Assembly (NCBI RefSeq): GCF_000204645.1
Contig: NC_015422.1
Coordinates: forward strand, 2,497,001-2,561,000
DNA from: Alicycliphilus denitrificans K601
GTDB taxonomy: Bacteria > Pseudomonadota > Gammaproteobacteria > Burkholderiales > Burkholderiaceae_C
Direction of reading: 5' to 3'
Length of the DNA stretch: 64,000 nt
In this document: piece by piece, positions 11,483 to 21,330 of the stretch
Layout: every line of letters begins with the position of its first letter
Numbering within the stretch: position 1 is the stretch's first letter
Program-made: the position numbers and the translations under genes
The notes under the pieces: generated by a model
Database searches by the model: none
What the model was told of the DNA's origin: nothing
Seen by the model: the letters and a program-made list of their open reading frames with translations, nothing else

Positions 11483-12120
11483 AAGACGATGCCCGCCGGG
11501 TTGGCGGGCGTGCGGCCGGTGGGTGGCGTGGCGGGCGCCGCGGGGCGTGCTGCGGGGGCCGCAGGCGCGCTCTCTGCCTCCGGTACCGCAGGCCTGGCCT
11601 GCACGGCGACGAGCGGGGTTGCCGGGGGGCGGCGGTAGCCGGGGGGCAGCTGCGACTGGCGGGGATAGCCGGCCGCGTCCAGGTACTGGCTCCACTCGCT
11701 GTCGGAAAAGCCCTTGAGCTGCTGCCCGCCTATGGTGCCGAACGGCAGGCTGGATTCGCCGCTGAGCCGCCTGAGCGCCTCGATGTCCTCGTTGCTGCCC
11801 ACGGTGCGCTCCGTGAACGGGACGCCGCGGCTGACGAGCAGGTTGCGCGCACTGTCGCAGGGCGCGCAGTCGCTGCCGGTGTACAGCGTCACGGGAAAGC
11901 GCGCGGCGATCTGGCGCAGCTGGTAGGGCAGGGCTTCGCTGCCGCCGCTGCCTTGCGCTCCGGCGCCGACCGGCGCAGCTTCGGCGCCGGCGGCGGGCGG
12001 TCGGTCGGAGAACGTGACCCTGCCATCCGGCCCCACGATGCGGTAGACCTGCTGGGCCTGCGCGGCCAGGGCCAGCAGCGTGCAGGCCGCCGCCGCGGCG
12101 GCATGGCGGATGAAGGTCAT
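11479..12120 (-). CDS. Exported DUF4124 / glutaredoxin-like protein
   Basis: Protein of 213 residues. A signal peptide ends near LAALAAQAQ, followed by a DUF4124 segment ([19 protein letters not shown]), a glutaredoxin-like domain with a CxxC ([10 protein letters not shown]), and a Pro/Ala-rich tail. Such proteins are periplasmic and of unknown substrate. ATG at 12120 is preferred over 12135 because GAGGAG lies seven bases upstream. Confidence 0.8.
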   Translation of the reverse strand: MTFIRHAAAAAACTLLALAAQAQQVYRIVGPDGRVTFSDRPPAAGAEAAPVGAGAQGSGGSEALPYQLRQIAARFPVTLYTGSDCAPCDSARNLLVSRGVPFTERTVGSNEDIEALRRLSGESSLPFGTIGGQQLKGFSDSEWSQYLDAAGYPRQSQLPPGYRRPPATPLVAVQARPAVPEAESAPAAPAARPAAPATPPTGRTPANPAGIVF

Positions 12121-12148
12121 GCAGGTGCTCCTCATGTCTTGCCTGATT

Positions 12149-12199
12149 TAAAAATCATAGCTGCTGGCGCTTGGTATACAAGGTTTTCAGGTAGAAATT
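12149..12199. repeat. Palindromic repeat, copy 1
   Basis: Contains CATAGCTGCTGGCGCTTG and a degenerate GG-tail, the plus orientation of the repeat family described in the findings. It lies in the gap between prlC and the DUF4124 gene and faces copy 2 in inverted orientation. Confidence 0.7.
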
Positions 12200-12211
12200 A
12201 GCCTGAATCCA

Positions 12212-12244
12212 TTGGCTGGCAAGCGCTGGCAGCTCATTTTTTCA
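12212..12244. repeat. Palindromic repeat, copy 2 (opposite orientation)
   Basis: Contains GGCAAGCGCTGGCAGCTCAT. It ends over the stop codon of prlC. With copy 1 it could form a long hairpin. Confidence 0.65.
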
Positions 12245-14275
12245 TGATGCCATGCCCTGGTGGCGCAGCAGCGCGTCCAGCGTGGGCTCGCGGCCACGGA
12301 AGGCCTTGAAGGACTCCATCGCGGGGCGGCTGCCGCCGGCCTCCAGGATGCTCTGGCGGTAGCGCCGGCCGGTCCCGATGTCGGGCATGCCGTCCTCGCC
12401 GGCGGTTTCCTCGAAGGCGGCGTAGGCGTCGGCCGAGAGCACCTCGGCCCACTTGTAGCTGTAGTAGCCGGCCGCGTAGCCGCCCGCGAAGATGTGGCTG
12501 AAGCTGTGGGGCGTGCGGCTGAAGGCCGGGGGCCTGAGCACCGCGACCTCGTCGCGCACGCTCTCGAGCAGGGGCAGCGGGTCGTCCTTCGGGTCGTGCC
12601 CGGTGTGCAGCAGCATGTCGAACAGCGCGAACTCGATCTGGCGCAGCGTCTGCATGCCGGCCTGGAAGTTCTTGGCCGCGATCATCTTGTCGTAGAGCGC
12701 GCGCGGCAGGGGCTCGCCCGTCTCCACGTGGGCGGTCATGTGCCTGAGCACCTCCCACTCCCAGCAGAAGTTCTCCATGAACTGGCTGGGCAGCTCCACG
12801 GCATCCCATTCCACGCCGCTGATGCCCGAGACGTCGCGTTCGTTCACCTGCGTGAGCATGTGGTGCAGGCCGTGGCCGAACTCGTGGAACAGGGTGATCA
12901 CGTCGTCGTGCGTGAGCAGCGGCGGGCGGCCCTGCACGCCCTCGGCGAAGTTGCACACGAGGTGCGCCACGGGGGTCTGCAGCTGGCCCGTGTCGGGGCG
13001 CAGCCAGCGCGCGCGGGCGTCGTCCATCCAGGCGCCGCCGCGCTTGGCGTTGCGGGCGGGCTGGTCCAGGTAGAACTGGCCGACGAGCTGGCCGCCGCGC
13101 TCGATGCGGTAGAACTCCACGGCGGGGTTCCACACGGGGGCCTGGTCGGGGCGAATGGCGACCTCGAACAGCGTCTCGACGATCTTGAACAGCCCGGCCA
13201 ACACCTTGGGCGCCGGGAAGTACTGCTTGACCTCTTGTTCGCTGAAGGCATAGCGCGCCTCCTTGAGCTTTTCGGAGACGTAGGGCCAGTCCCAGGGCTG
13301 CGGGTCGGGCAGGTTCAGCTGTTCGGCGGCGAAGGCGCGCAAGTCGGCCACGTCCTTCTCCGCGAAGGGGCGCGCGCGGCGCGCGAGGTCGCGCAGGAAG
13401 TGCGTGACCTGCTCCGGCGTGTGGGCCATCTTGGGCACCAGCGATACCTGGCCGAAGTTGTCGTAGCCCAGCAGCCGCGCCTCTTCCTGGCGCAGCGCCA
13501 GGATCTCGGCCATGACGGCGCTGTTGTCGAAGCGCACGGCGTCGCCCGCGGCCTGGTCGGAGGCGCGCGTGACGTAGGCGTGGTAGAGCGTCTCGCGCAG
13601 CGCGCTGCTCCTGGCGAACTGCATCACCGGCAGGTAGCAGGGCATCTTCAGCGTGAGCTTGTAGCCCTCCTTGCCCTCTCCTTCAGCCGCGGCGCGCGCG
13701 GCCTGGACGACGTCGGCGGGCACGCCTTCGAGCTCATCGGCGCTCGCGTAGTAGGCGAAGGCGTCGGTGGCGTCGAGCACGTTCTCGCTGAATTTCTGCT
13801 GCAGCTCGGCCTGGCGTTCCTGGATGGCCGCGAAGCGCTGCTTGGCCGCGCCCTGCAGCTCGGCGCCCGAGAGGCGGAAGTTGCGCATGGCGTTGCCGAG
13901 GGCCTGGCGCTGCTCGGCGTTGAGCGTGGCAGGGTCGATGGCCTTGTACTTGGCGTACAGGCGCTCGTCGGCGCCCAGGCGGGTCCAGAACTCGGTGACC
14001 CGGGGCAGGGCGGCGTTGTAGGCGGCGCGCAGCTCGGGTGTGTCGGCCACGCTGCTCAGGTGGCTCACGGCGCCGAAGGAGCGGCCCAGTTCCTCGGTGG
14101 CCACGTCGAGCACGCGGGCTATCGAGTCCCAGCGCGCCGGGAAGTCCGGCTGGGTGACGGTTTCCAGCGCGGCGTTGGCGCGTTCGAGCAGCCGGTCCAC
14201 GGCCGGAGCCACGTCGGCCGGCGTGATGCGATCGAACGGGATGTGGCCGGAGAAGTCGAGGAGGGGGTTGTTCAT
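12242..14275 (-). CDS. prlC: Oligopeptidase A (M3 family zinc metallopeptidase)
   Basis: Cytoplasmic peptidase of 677 residues that degrades short peptides, including cleaved signal peptides. The zinc site is TLFHEFGHGLHH (HExxH), with the downstream ligand region containing ERDVSGISGVEWD. Length equals the family norm. The stop codon falls in repeat copy 2. Upstream, folD is on the same strand 37 bp away, so co-transcription folD-prlC is likely. Confidence 0.95.
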   Translation of the reverse strand: MNNPLLDFSGHIPFDRITPADVAPAVDRLLERANAALETVTQPDFPARWDSIARVLDVATEELGRSFGAVSHLSSVADTPELRAAYNAALPRVTEFWTRLGADERLYAKYKAIDPATLNAEQRQALGNAMRNFRLSGAELQGAAKQRFAAIQERQAELQQKFSENVLDATDAFAYYASADELEGVPADVVQAARAAAEGEGKEGYKLTLKMPCYLPVMQFARSSALRETLYHAYVTRASDQAAGDAVRFDNSAVMAEILALRQEEARLLGYDNFGQVSLVPKMAHTPEQVTHFLRDLARRARPFAEKDVADLRAFAAEQLNLPDPQPWDWPYVSEKLKEARYAFSEQEVKQYFPAPKVLAGLFKIVETLFEVAIRPDQAPVWNPAVEFYRIERGGQLVGQFYLDQPARNAKRGGAWMDDARARWLRPDTGQLQTPVAHLVCNFAEGVQGRPPLLTHDDVITLFHEFGHGLHHMLTQVNERDVSGISGVEWDAVELPSQFMENFCWEWEVLRHMTAHVETGEPLPRALYDKMIAAKNFQAGMQTLRQIEFALFDMLLHTGHDPKDDPLPLLESVRDEVAVLRPPAFSRTPHSFSHIFAGGYAAGYYSYKWAEVLSADAYAAFEETAGEDGMPDIGTGRRYRQSILEAGGSRPAMESFKAFRGREPTLDALLRHQGMAS

Positions 14276-14312
14276 GCGGGTTTAGATGGCGTCGCCGTAC
14301 AGGGGTTCAAGC

Positions 14313-15161
14313 TCAGAGGCGCTCCGCCGCTTCGAGCGTGTTGACCAGCAGCATGGTGATGGTCATGGGGCCGACGCCGCCGGGCACGGGGGTGATGTAG
14401 CCAGCCACTTCCTTCACGCCGTCGAAATCCACGTCGCCACAGAGCTTGCCCTCGTCGTTGCGGTTCATGCCCACGTCGATGACCACGGCGCCGGGCTTGA
14501 CCATGTCGGCCGTGAGCACGCCCCGCTTGCCCACGGCGGCGACCACGATGTCGGCCTGGCGTGTCATGGCGGCGAGATCCGCCGTGCCGCTGTGGCAGAT
14601 GGTGACCGTGGCGTTGGCCGCCAGCAGCATCATGGCCATGGGCTTGCCGACGATGTTGCTGCGGCCGATGACGACCGCGTGCTTGCCGCGCAGGTCCTTC
14701 ATGCCGATGGATTCGAGCATCTTCATGCAGCCATAGGGCGTGCAGGCCTTGAAGCCGACCTCGCCCACCATGAGCGCGCCGGCGCTCGCGACGTGGAAGC
14801 CGTCCACGTCCTTCAGGGGCGAGATGGCCTCGATGACCTTGTGGTCGTCTATGTGCTTGGGCAATGGCAACTGCACCAGGATGCCGTGGATGGCCGGGTC
14901 GTTGTTCAGCGCCTCGACGCGCGCCAACAGCTCGGCCTCGGTCATGCTGGCGTCGTACTTCTCCAGCACCGAGTGGAAGCCCACGTCCTCGCAGGCCTTG
15001 ACCTTGTTGCGCACGTAGACCTGGCTGGCCGGGTTGTCGCCCACCAGCACGACGGCCAGGCCCGGGGTGATGCCGCGCGCCTTCAGTGCTTGGGTGCGCT
15101 GGGCGACTTGCGCGCGCAGCTGGCGCGAGAGGGCGTTGCCGTCAATCAGTTGGGCAGTCAT
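14313..15161 (-). CDS. folD: Methylenetetrahydrofolate dehydrogenase / cyclohydrolase
   Basis: Bifunctional one-carbon enzyme of 282 residues making 10-formyl-THF. Motifs [14 protein letters not shown] with the catalytic lysine, the signature GCMKMLES (usual PCTPxG region: CTPYGCMK), [11 protein letters not shown] and the C-terminal [11 protein letters not shown] are all present. Confidence 0.96.
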   Translation of the reverse strand: MTAQLIDGNALSRQLRAQVAQRTQALKARGITPGLAVVLVGDNPASQVYVRNKVKACEDVGFHSVLEKYDASMTEAELLARVEALNNDPAIHGILVQLPLPKHIDDHKVIEAISPLKDVDGFHVASAGALMVGEVGFKACTPYGCMKMLESIGMKDLRGKHAVVIGRSNIVGKPMAMMLLAANATVTICHSGTADLAAMTRQADIVVAAVGKRGVLTADMVKPGAVVIDVGMNRNDEGKLCGDVDFDGVKEVAGYITPVPGGVGPMTITMLLVNTLEAAERL

Positions 15162-15185
15162 GTCTGGATTTTCGAGAGATACAAA

Positions 15186-15242
15186 TGAAAAAGCTGCCTA
15201 GCGCTTGACAGGTATGCGCCGGCAGCTGCGGAAATGATAGCG
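15186..15242. repeat. Palindromic repeat, copy 3
   Basis: Core AGCTGCCTAGCGCTTGACA, then CGCCGGCAGCTGC. It fills the gap between folD and the response-regulator gene and ends one base before the regulator's stop codon. Confidence 0.65.
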
Positions 15243-15243
15243 T

Positions 15244-15870
15244 TCAGGCCTTGGCTGCTTGCTGCCCCAGGGCGATCTTGAGCAGGTCCGCCACGGTGTT
15301 GGCGTTGAGCTTTTCCATGATGTTGGCGCGGTGCGCCTCAACGGTCTTGATGCTGATCCCCAGGTCGTCGGCGATCTGCTTGTTCAGGCGGCCGGCGACG
15401 ATGCGCTCGAGCACCTGGGCCTCGCGGCCGGTGAGCTTGGACAGCAGCGCGTCTCGGCTGGCGGCCTGCTGGTGGCCGGCGAAAGCCTCGCGGGCGCGGT
15501 CCAGCATGCGCTCGACCAGGCCGAGCAGTTCTTCCTCGTCGAAGGGTTTCTGGATGAAGTCGAGCGCGCCCTTCTTCATGGTGTTGACGGCCATGGGCAC
15601 GTCGCCATGGCCGGTAATGAACACGATGGGCAGGGGCGACTTGCGCTCCACCAGCCGGTCCTGCAGCTCCAGGCCGGTCATGCCGCCCATGCGGATATCC
15701 ACGATCAGGCAGGCCACCTCGCGCGGGTCGTAGCGGGTGAGAAAGGACTCGGCCGAATCAAAGCAGCGTACGCGGTAGTCCTTGCCTTCGAGCAGCCACT
15801 GAAGTGAATCGCGGACGGCTTCGTCGTCATCGACGACATAGACGGTGCCTTTTTTCGGAATCAAGCTCAT
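15244..15870 (-). CDS. FixJ/NarL-type response regulator
   Basis: Protein of 208 residues: receiver domain (VYVVDDDEAVRDSL; phosphoacceptor Asp in LIVDIRMGGMTG; switch region VFITGHGD; KPFDEEELL) and a LuxR-type helix-turn-helix (LTGREAQVLERIVAGRLNKQI, ISIKTVEAHRANIM). Its ATG overlaps the stop of the kinase gene (ATGA), so the pair is translationally coupled. Probable partner of that kinase; target genes are unknown. Confidence 0.92.
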   Translation of the reverse strand: MSLIPKKGTVYVVDDDEAVRDSLQWLLEGKDYRVRCFDSAESFLTRYDPREVACLIVDIRMGGMTGLELQDRLVERKSPLPIVFITGHGDVPMAVNTMKKGALDFIQKPFDEEELLGLVERMLDRAREAFAGHQQAASRDALLSKLTGREAQVLERIVAGRLNKQIADDLGISIKTVEAHRANIMEKLNANTVADLLKIALGQQAAKA

Positions 15871-18419
15871 GCAATAGTCCCAGGGGTTGACGTTGCTGCG
15901 GAATTGATAGTGGTCTCGGCCGTGTTGGCGAGCGGCAGCCAGAAAGAGAACCGGCAACCGGTGACCTCGTCGGCATTGTAGAGGTTCTCGGCGTGCATGC
16001 GTCCGTGGTGCGATTCGACGATGCTGCGGCACAGGTTCAGGCCGATGCCCATGCCCTCGCTCTTGGTGGAGAAGAAGGCCTCGAACAGATGGGCCAGTAC
16101 CTCGGGCGCCAAACCCCTGCCGGTGTCCTGCACCGAGAACTCGATCACGTCGCAGCCGTCCACCTGGCGCGGCACCACGCGCAGCTCCACGCTGCGCAGC
16201 GCCGGCGGGCGCTGGGCCTGGGCGATAGATTCGGCGCCGTTCTTCATCAGGTTGATCAGCACTTGCTCGATCAGAATGGTGTCGGCCATGACTTGGGGCA
16301 GGCGGGCCGCCACGTAATGCGTCAGGCGCACGTTGTGGCGGCGCAGTTCGATGCTGGCCAGCTCCAGCGCCTCGCTGACCATCTCGTGCACGTCGGCCAG
16401 CGTGCGGTTGGGCTCGCTCTTCTTCACGAAGGCGCGGATGCGCTGGATGATCTGGCCCGCGCGCTGGGCCTGGTGGGCGGTCTTCTTCAGCGCGGCGAGC
16501 AGGGCCTCTTCGCTGAGCTGGCCGCCCTGGATGCGCGAGACCATGCCGCTGCAGTAGTTGCTGATGGCGGTGAGCGGCTGGTTGAGCTCGTGCGCCACGC
16601 TCGAGGCCATCTCGCCCATGGTAATGAGGCGGCTCACCGACTCGGCGCGCTCGGCCTGGCGCGCGGCCAGTTCCTCGGCCTGGCGGCGCGGCGTGATGTC
16701 GGTGGCGATCACCATTTGCGCCAGGCGCCCGTCCACCCAGTTCAGGTAGCGCGAGCGCACCTCCAGCCACTTGCCCAGGTCGGGCCGGTAGATCTCGGCG
16801 TTCTCCGAGTGGGCATGGGCCAGGGGATCGGAGGCCAGCAGGCCCATGAGGCTGTCGTCCTCGTGCCCGTCCACGCCGCCGCCGTGCGCGGGCAGCACGC
16901 CCGCCTGCGCGACCATCTCCAGGTGGCCGCTGGTCTGCGAGCCGAACCACTGGCGGTACAGGCGGTTGGCGAACAGCAGCTCCTGGCTGCCCAGCGGTGC
17001 GACGGACACCGAGGCGTCCAGCGCCTCGAGCACGATGGTGAAGCGCTCGTGCGAGGCCGTGAGCTGCTCGCGCACGCGGTTGGGCTCGGTGATGTCGGTC
17101 ATCGACGTCATCCAGCCCGTCTGCTGGCCGCGGGCGTCGATCAGCGGCGAGACGTACAGGCGCGCGTCGAACAGCGTGCCGCTCTTGCGCCGCACGCGCA
17201 CCTGGAACCCCCCGGGCACGGTCTTGCCCGAGAGTTCCTCGCGCAGGTTGGCGTGCAGCTTCTCGTACTCGGCCTCGGGCCAGTAGCTGTAGGGCGGGGT
17301 CTGGCCGATCAGCTCTTCCTGGGTCCACCCTGTCATCTGGCAGAAGGCGGCGTTCACGTAGGTGATGCGGCCCTCCAGGTCCAGCGCGCGCATGCCGGTG
17401 AGGATGGAGTTTTCCATGGCGCGGCGGAAATTGGTCTCCGCCACCAGCGCCTGCTGGGCCTGCATGCGCCGGCGCGTATGGCGCCAGGTGGCGATCAGCA
17501 TCCACGTGGTCATGGCGCTCAGCGTGCCTACGAGCCAGAACAGGCCGCTGCCCACCATGCCCAGCGAGGTGCGGTAGGCCTGGGCGCGCAGCACCAGACC
17601 GTTGCCCACGGGGGAGACCGGGATCTCGTACTCGTTGGCCCTGGTGGTCCAGGGCAGCAGGGCGTTGTGCCGGGGCGCCAGCGGCGTGCCGGCCAGTGTG
17701 CGCCCCTGGCCGTCGATGAGCGTGACGGCGTAGCGCGCCAGCACCTCCGTGGGGGTGGCGTAGCGCAGCAGGCTGTCGATCGAGTATTCCGCCAGCACCA
17801 CGCCGCCGAACTTGCCCTGCGGCGACAGCGGCACCTGCAACTGCAGCAGGGGCGCGGCGTCGTCGCTGCCAGCCTCGGGCTGGGAGTACACCGGCTGCTG
17901 CATGTCGCGCGCGAGCCTGAAGAGGTCTGCCGCCTCGCCCGTCTTGAGCACTTCGCCGCTCACGCGCAGCTGGTTGCTCGTCACCGTGGGGGCGGCGTGG
18001 CTCGCGCGGATGCGCCGGCGTTCGTCGATCCAGGTGATGGCCTGCAGCTCGGGGTACTGGCTGATGAGCGCCTCGGCGCGGCCCACGAAGTCGCTGCGCG
18101 TGAGGTCCCCGTTGGAGAGGTCGCGCGCGATGCGCATGACCTGCTCCTGGCGTTCGAGCAGGCGCAGGCGCACGCGCTGCTGGGCATATTCCACGTCGCG
18201 TTTGAGGGCCTCTTTCTCGCGCTCGATCTCTTCCGTGCGCAAATACCAGAAGGACACCGCGATGGCGGCCATGAACATCAGCACGGACGCCAGCGGCGCC
18301 AGCGCGGCGAAACGGTCCTGGCGCCCGGGCGAGAGGCTGCGCCACCAGGAACGCCACCAGCGGGCCGGCGCTTTCACGGCGGCGGCGGCGGGGGGGGCAG
18401 ATGTTTCGGCGGGGTCCAT
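15867..18419 (-). CDS. Membrane PAS-domain sensor histidine kinase (FixL/DctB-like layout)
   Basis: About 850 residues. Order: first membrane helix (near APLASVLMFMAAIAVSF), periplasmic sensor region, second helix (LFWLVGTLSAMTTWML), two PAS domains, HisKA with phosphoacceptor His at about residue 610 (SSVAHELNQPLT), and HATPase with GRGLAPEVL and GMGIGLNLC. The start is uncertain: ATG at 18419 is used; in-frame ATG at 18473 and TTG at 18506 are alternatives and none has a strong ribosome site. It is divergent from the aceE operon. The ligand is unknown. Confidence 0.88.
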   Translation of the reverse strand: MDPAETSAPPAAAAVKAPARWWRSWWRSLSPGRQDRFAALAPLASVLMFMAAIAVSFWYLRTEEIEREKEALKRDVEYAQQRVRLRLLERQEQVMRIARDLSNGDLTRSDFVGRAEALISQYPELQAITWIDERRRIRASHAAPTVTSNQLRVSGEVLKTGEAADLFRLARDMQQPVYSQPEAGSDDAAPLLQLQVPLSPQGKFGGVVLAEYSIDSLLRYATPTEVLARYAVTLIDGQGRTLAGTPLAPRHNALLPWTTRANEYEIPVSPVGNGLVLRAQAYRTSLGMVGSGLFWLVGTLSAMTTWMLIATWRHTRRRMQAQQALVAETNFRRAMENSILTGMRALDLEGRITYVNAAFCQMTGWTQEELIGQTPPYSYWPEAEYEKLHANLREELSGKTVPGGFQVRVRRKSGTLFDARLYVSPLIDARGQQTGWMTSMTDITEPNRVREQLTASHERFTIVLEALDASVSVAPLGSQELLFANRLYRQWFGSQTSGHLEMVAQAGVLPAHGGGVDGHEDDSLMGLLASDPLAHAHSENAEIYRPDLGKWLEVRSRYLNWVDGRLAQMVIATDITPRRQAEELAARQAERAESVSRLITMGEMASSVAHELNQPLTAISNYCSGMVSRIQGGQLSEEALLAALKKTAHQAQRAGQIIQRIRAFVKKSEPNRTLADVHEMVSEALELASIELRRHNVRLTHYVAARLPQVMADTILIEQVLINLMKNGAESIAQAQRPPALRSVELRVVPRQVDGCDVIEFSVQDTGRGLAPEVLAHLFEAFFSTKSEGMGIGLNLCRSIVESHHGRMHAENLYNADEVTGCRFSFWLPLANTAETTINSAATSTPGTIA

Positions 18420-18615
18420 GGGAGTCGAGTTTAGAGCGAGCCCCGTATTTTCGCGGGCTGGGCCGGGTGCCATTTCATCTGAAGAAATAATGTGCGTTCG
18501 CAGCAATATTTCATATTAAGAAATCAACGAGCACCATTTGAAATTTTAAAAAACTGTGCGAAACTTCGGGCACTATCCCTCCCATCACCACCGATTTGAC
18601 AAGGAGACACCGGCT

Positions 18616-21312
18616 ATGTCCGACCCAACCAAAGGCCTAGGCGCAAGCGACATCGACCAACAAGAAACACGCGAGTGGCTGGAAGCGCTCTCTGCGGTGA
18701 TCGAGAAAGAGGGGCCGGAGCGCGCCCACTTCCTGCTGGAGCAGCTGCTCGAACAGGCGCGCCAGAGCAGCATCGACCTGCCGTTTTCGGCCAACACGGG
18801 CTACGTGAACACTATCGAGCCGGACCAGGAGGCGCGTTGCCCCGGCAACATCGCCATCGAGAAGCGCCTGCGCGCCTACATGCGCTGGAACGCCATGGCC
18901 ATGGTGGTGCGCGCCAACCGTCTGCACCCGCACGACGGTGGCGACCTGGGGGGGCACATCGGATCGTTCGCATCGCTCGCTTCCATGTGGGGCGCGGGCT
19001 TCAACCATTTCTGGCACGCCGAGAGCGAGGGTCACGGCGGCGACTGCATCTACTTCCAGGGCCACAGCGCGCCGGGCATCTACGCGCGCGCCTACCTGGA
19101 GGGACGCATCACCGAGGAGCAGCTGGAGAACTTCCGCCAGGAAGTCGGCGGCAAGGGCCTGTCGAGCTACCCCCACCCCAAGCTCATGCCGGGCTTCTGG
19201 CAGTTCCCCACCGTGAGCATGGGCCTGGGCCCGATGATGGCGATCTACCAGGCGCGCTTCCTCAAGTACCTGCACGCGCGCGGCATCGCCAAGACGGACA
19301 ACCGCAAGGTCTGGGTGTTCCTGGGCGACGGCGAGATGGACGAGCCCGAGAGCAAGGGCGCGATCAGCCTGGCCGCGCGCGAGAACCTGGACAACCTGAT
19401 CTTCGTCATCAACTGCAACCTGCAGCGCCTGGACGGCCCGGTGCGCGGCAACGGCAAGATCATCCAGGAGCTCGAGGGCGACTTCCGCGGCGCGGGCTGG
19501 CACGTGATCAAGCTGCTGTGGGGCAAGGGCTGGGACGAGCTGCTGGCGCGCGACAAGAGCGGCAAGCTCAAGCAGGTGATGATGGAGACGCTCGACGGCG
19601 ACTACCAGACCTACCGCGCCATGGACGGCGCCTACATCCGCAAGCATTTCTTCGGCAAGTACCCTGAGACGCTCAAGCTCGTAGAGCACCTGTCCGACGA
19701 CGAGATCTGGGAGCTGCGCCGCGGCGGGCATGAGCCCGAGAAGGTGTACGCCGCCTTCCACGCCGCCAACGCGCACCAGGGCCAGCCCACGGTGCTGCTG
19801 GTCAAGACCGTGAAGGGCTATGGCATGGGCAAGGCCGGCGAGGCCAAGAACACGGTGCACCAGACCAAGAAGCTGGACGACGAGGACATCCGCTACATCC
19901 GCGACCGCTTCAACATCCCGATCCCCGACAGCGAGCTCGACAAGCTGCCCTACTACAAGCCGGCCGACGACACGCCGGAGATGAAGTACCTGCACGAGCG
20001 CCGCCAGGCCCTGGGCGGCTACCTGCCGCACCGCCGCACCCATGCGGACGAGAGCTTCACGGTGCCCGCGCTCGACACCTTCAAGGCCATCCTGGAGCCC
20101 ACGGCCGAGGGCCGCGAGATCAGCACCACGCAGGCCTACGTGCGCTTCCTCACGCAGCTCTTGCGCGACAAGGCGCTGGGGCCACGCGTCGTGCCCATCC
20201 TGGTGGACGAGGCGCGCACCTTCGGCATGGAAGGGCTGTTCCGCCAGATTGGCATCTACAACCCCCTGGGTCAGCGCTACACCCCGGTGGACCGCGACCA
20301 GGTGATGTACTACAAGGAAGACGTTGCCGGCCAGATCCTGCAGGAAGGCATCAACGAGGCGGGCGGCATGTGCTCGTGGATCGCGGCGGCCACGTCGTAC
20401 TCGACGAACAACCGCATCATGATCCCGTTCTTCGTGTACTACTCGATGTTCGGCTTCCAGCGCTTCGGCGACTTCGCCTGGGCCGCGGGCGACATGCAGG
20501 CGCGCGGCTTCATCCTGGGCGGCACCAGCGGGCGCACCACGCTCAACGGCGAGGGCCTGCAGCACGAGGACGGGCACAGCCACATCCTGTCGTCCACCAT
20601 TCCCAACTGCGTGAGCTACGACCCGACCTTCGCGCACGAGGTGGGGGTGATCATGCAGCATGGCCTCAAGCGCATGGTGGAGAAGCAGGAGAACGTCTTC
20701 TACTACATCACGCTGCTCAACGAGAACTATCCCATGCCGGGCCTCGCCGCCGGCACCGAGGAGCAGATCCTCAAGGGCATGTACCTGTGCAAGGCCGGCG
20801 CGCAGGGCGAGCTGCGCGTGCAGCTGCTGGGCTCGGGCTCCATCCTGCGCGAGTCGCTGGAGGCGCAGAAGCTCCTGGCCACCGACTGGGGCGTGCAGGC
20901 CGACGTGTGGAGCTGCACGAGCTTCACCGAACTCGCCCGCGAGGGCCAGGACACGGCGCGCTGGAACCTGCTGCACCCGCTGGAGGCTCCGCGCCCGTCC
21001 TTCGTGTCCCAGCAGCTCGCGGACCACGGCGGCCCGGTCGTCGCATCGACCGACTACATGAAGGCCTTCGCCGAGCAGATCCGCGCCTTCATCCCGGCCG
21101 GCCGCTCCTACACCGTGCTGGGCACGGACGGCTTCGGCCGCTCGGACTTCCGCTATCGCCTGCGCGAGCATTTCGAGGTCAACCGCCACTACATCGCCGT
21201 GGCCGCGCTGAAGTCGCTGGCCGACGAGGGCCGGCTGCCCGCCGCCAAGGTGGCCGAGGCCATTGCCAAGTACGGCATCGACGCCGACAAGATCAACCCG
21301 CTGCACGCTTGA
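18616..21312 (+). CDS. aceE: Pyruvate dehydrogenase E1 component, homodimeric
   Basis: Thiamin-diphosphate enzyme of 898 residues that decarboxylates pyruvate and acetylates E2. The ThDP motif is GDGEMDEPESKGAIS with the NCNLQRLDGPVRGN region downstream. The start MSDPTKGLG follows AAGGAGACACC. It is the first gene of aceE-aceF-lpdA with 18 bp to aceF. Confidence 0.97.
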   Translation: MSDPTKGLGASDIDQQETREWLEALSAVIEKEGPERAHFLLEQLLEQARQSSIDLPFSANTGYVNTIEPDQEARCPGNIAIEKRLRAYMRWNAMAMVVRANRLHPHDGGDLGGHIGSFASLASMWGAGFNHFWHAESEGHGGDCIYFQGHSAPGIYARAYLEGRITEEQLENFRQEVGGKGLSSYPHPKLMPGFWQFPTVSMGLGPMMAIYQARFLKYLHARGIAKTDNRKVWVFLGDGEMDEPESKGAISLAARENLDNLIFVINCNLQRLDGPVRGNGKIIQELEGDFRGAGWHVIKLLWGKGWDELLARDKSGKLKQVMMETLDGDYQTYRAMDGAYIRKHFFGKYPETLKLVEHLSDDEIWELRRGGHEPEKVYAAFHAANAHQGQPTVLLVKTVKGYGMGKAGEAKNTVHQTKKLDDEDIRYIRDRFNIPIPDSELDKLPYYKPADDTPEMKYLHERRQALGGYLPHRRTHADESFTVPALDTFKAILEPTAEGREISTTQAYVRFLTQLLRDKALGPRVVPILVDEARTFGMEGLFRQIGIYNPLGQRYTPVDRDQVMYYKEDVAGQILQEGINEAGGMCSWIAAATSYSTNNRIMIPFFVYYSMFGFQRFGDFAWAAGDMQARGFILGGTSGRTTLNGEGLQHEDGHSHILSSTIPNCVSYDPTFAHEVGVIMQHGLKRMVEKQENVFYYITLLNENYPMPGLAAGTEEQILKGMYLCKAGAQGELRVQLLGSGSILRESLEAQKLLATDWGVQADVWSCTSFTELAREGQDTARWNLLHPLEAPRPSFVSQQLADHGGPVVASTDYMKAFAEQIRAFIPAGRSYTVLGTDGFGRSDFRYRLREHFEVNRHYIAVAALKSLADEGRLPAAKVAEAIAKYGIDADKINPLHA

Positions 21313-21330
21313 GGACCGAGGGAGAGAACC

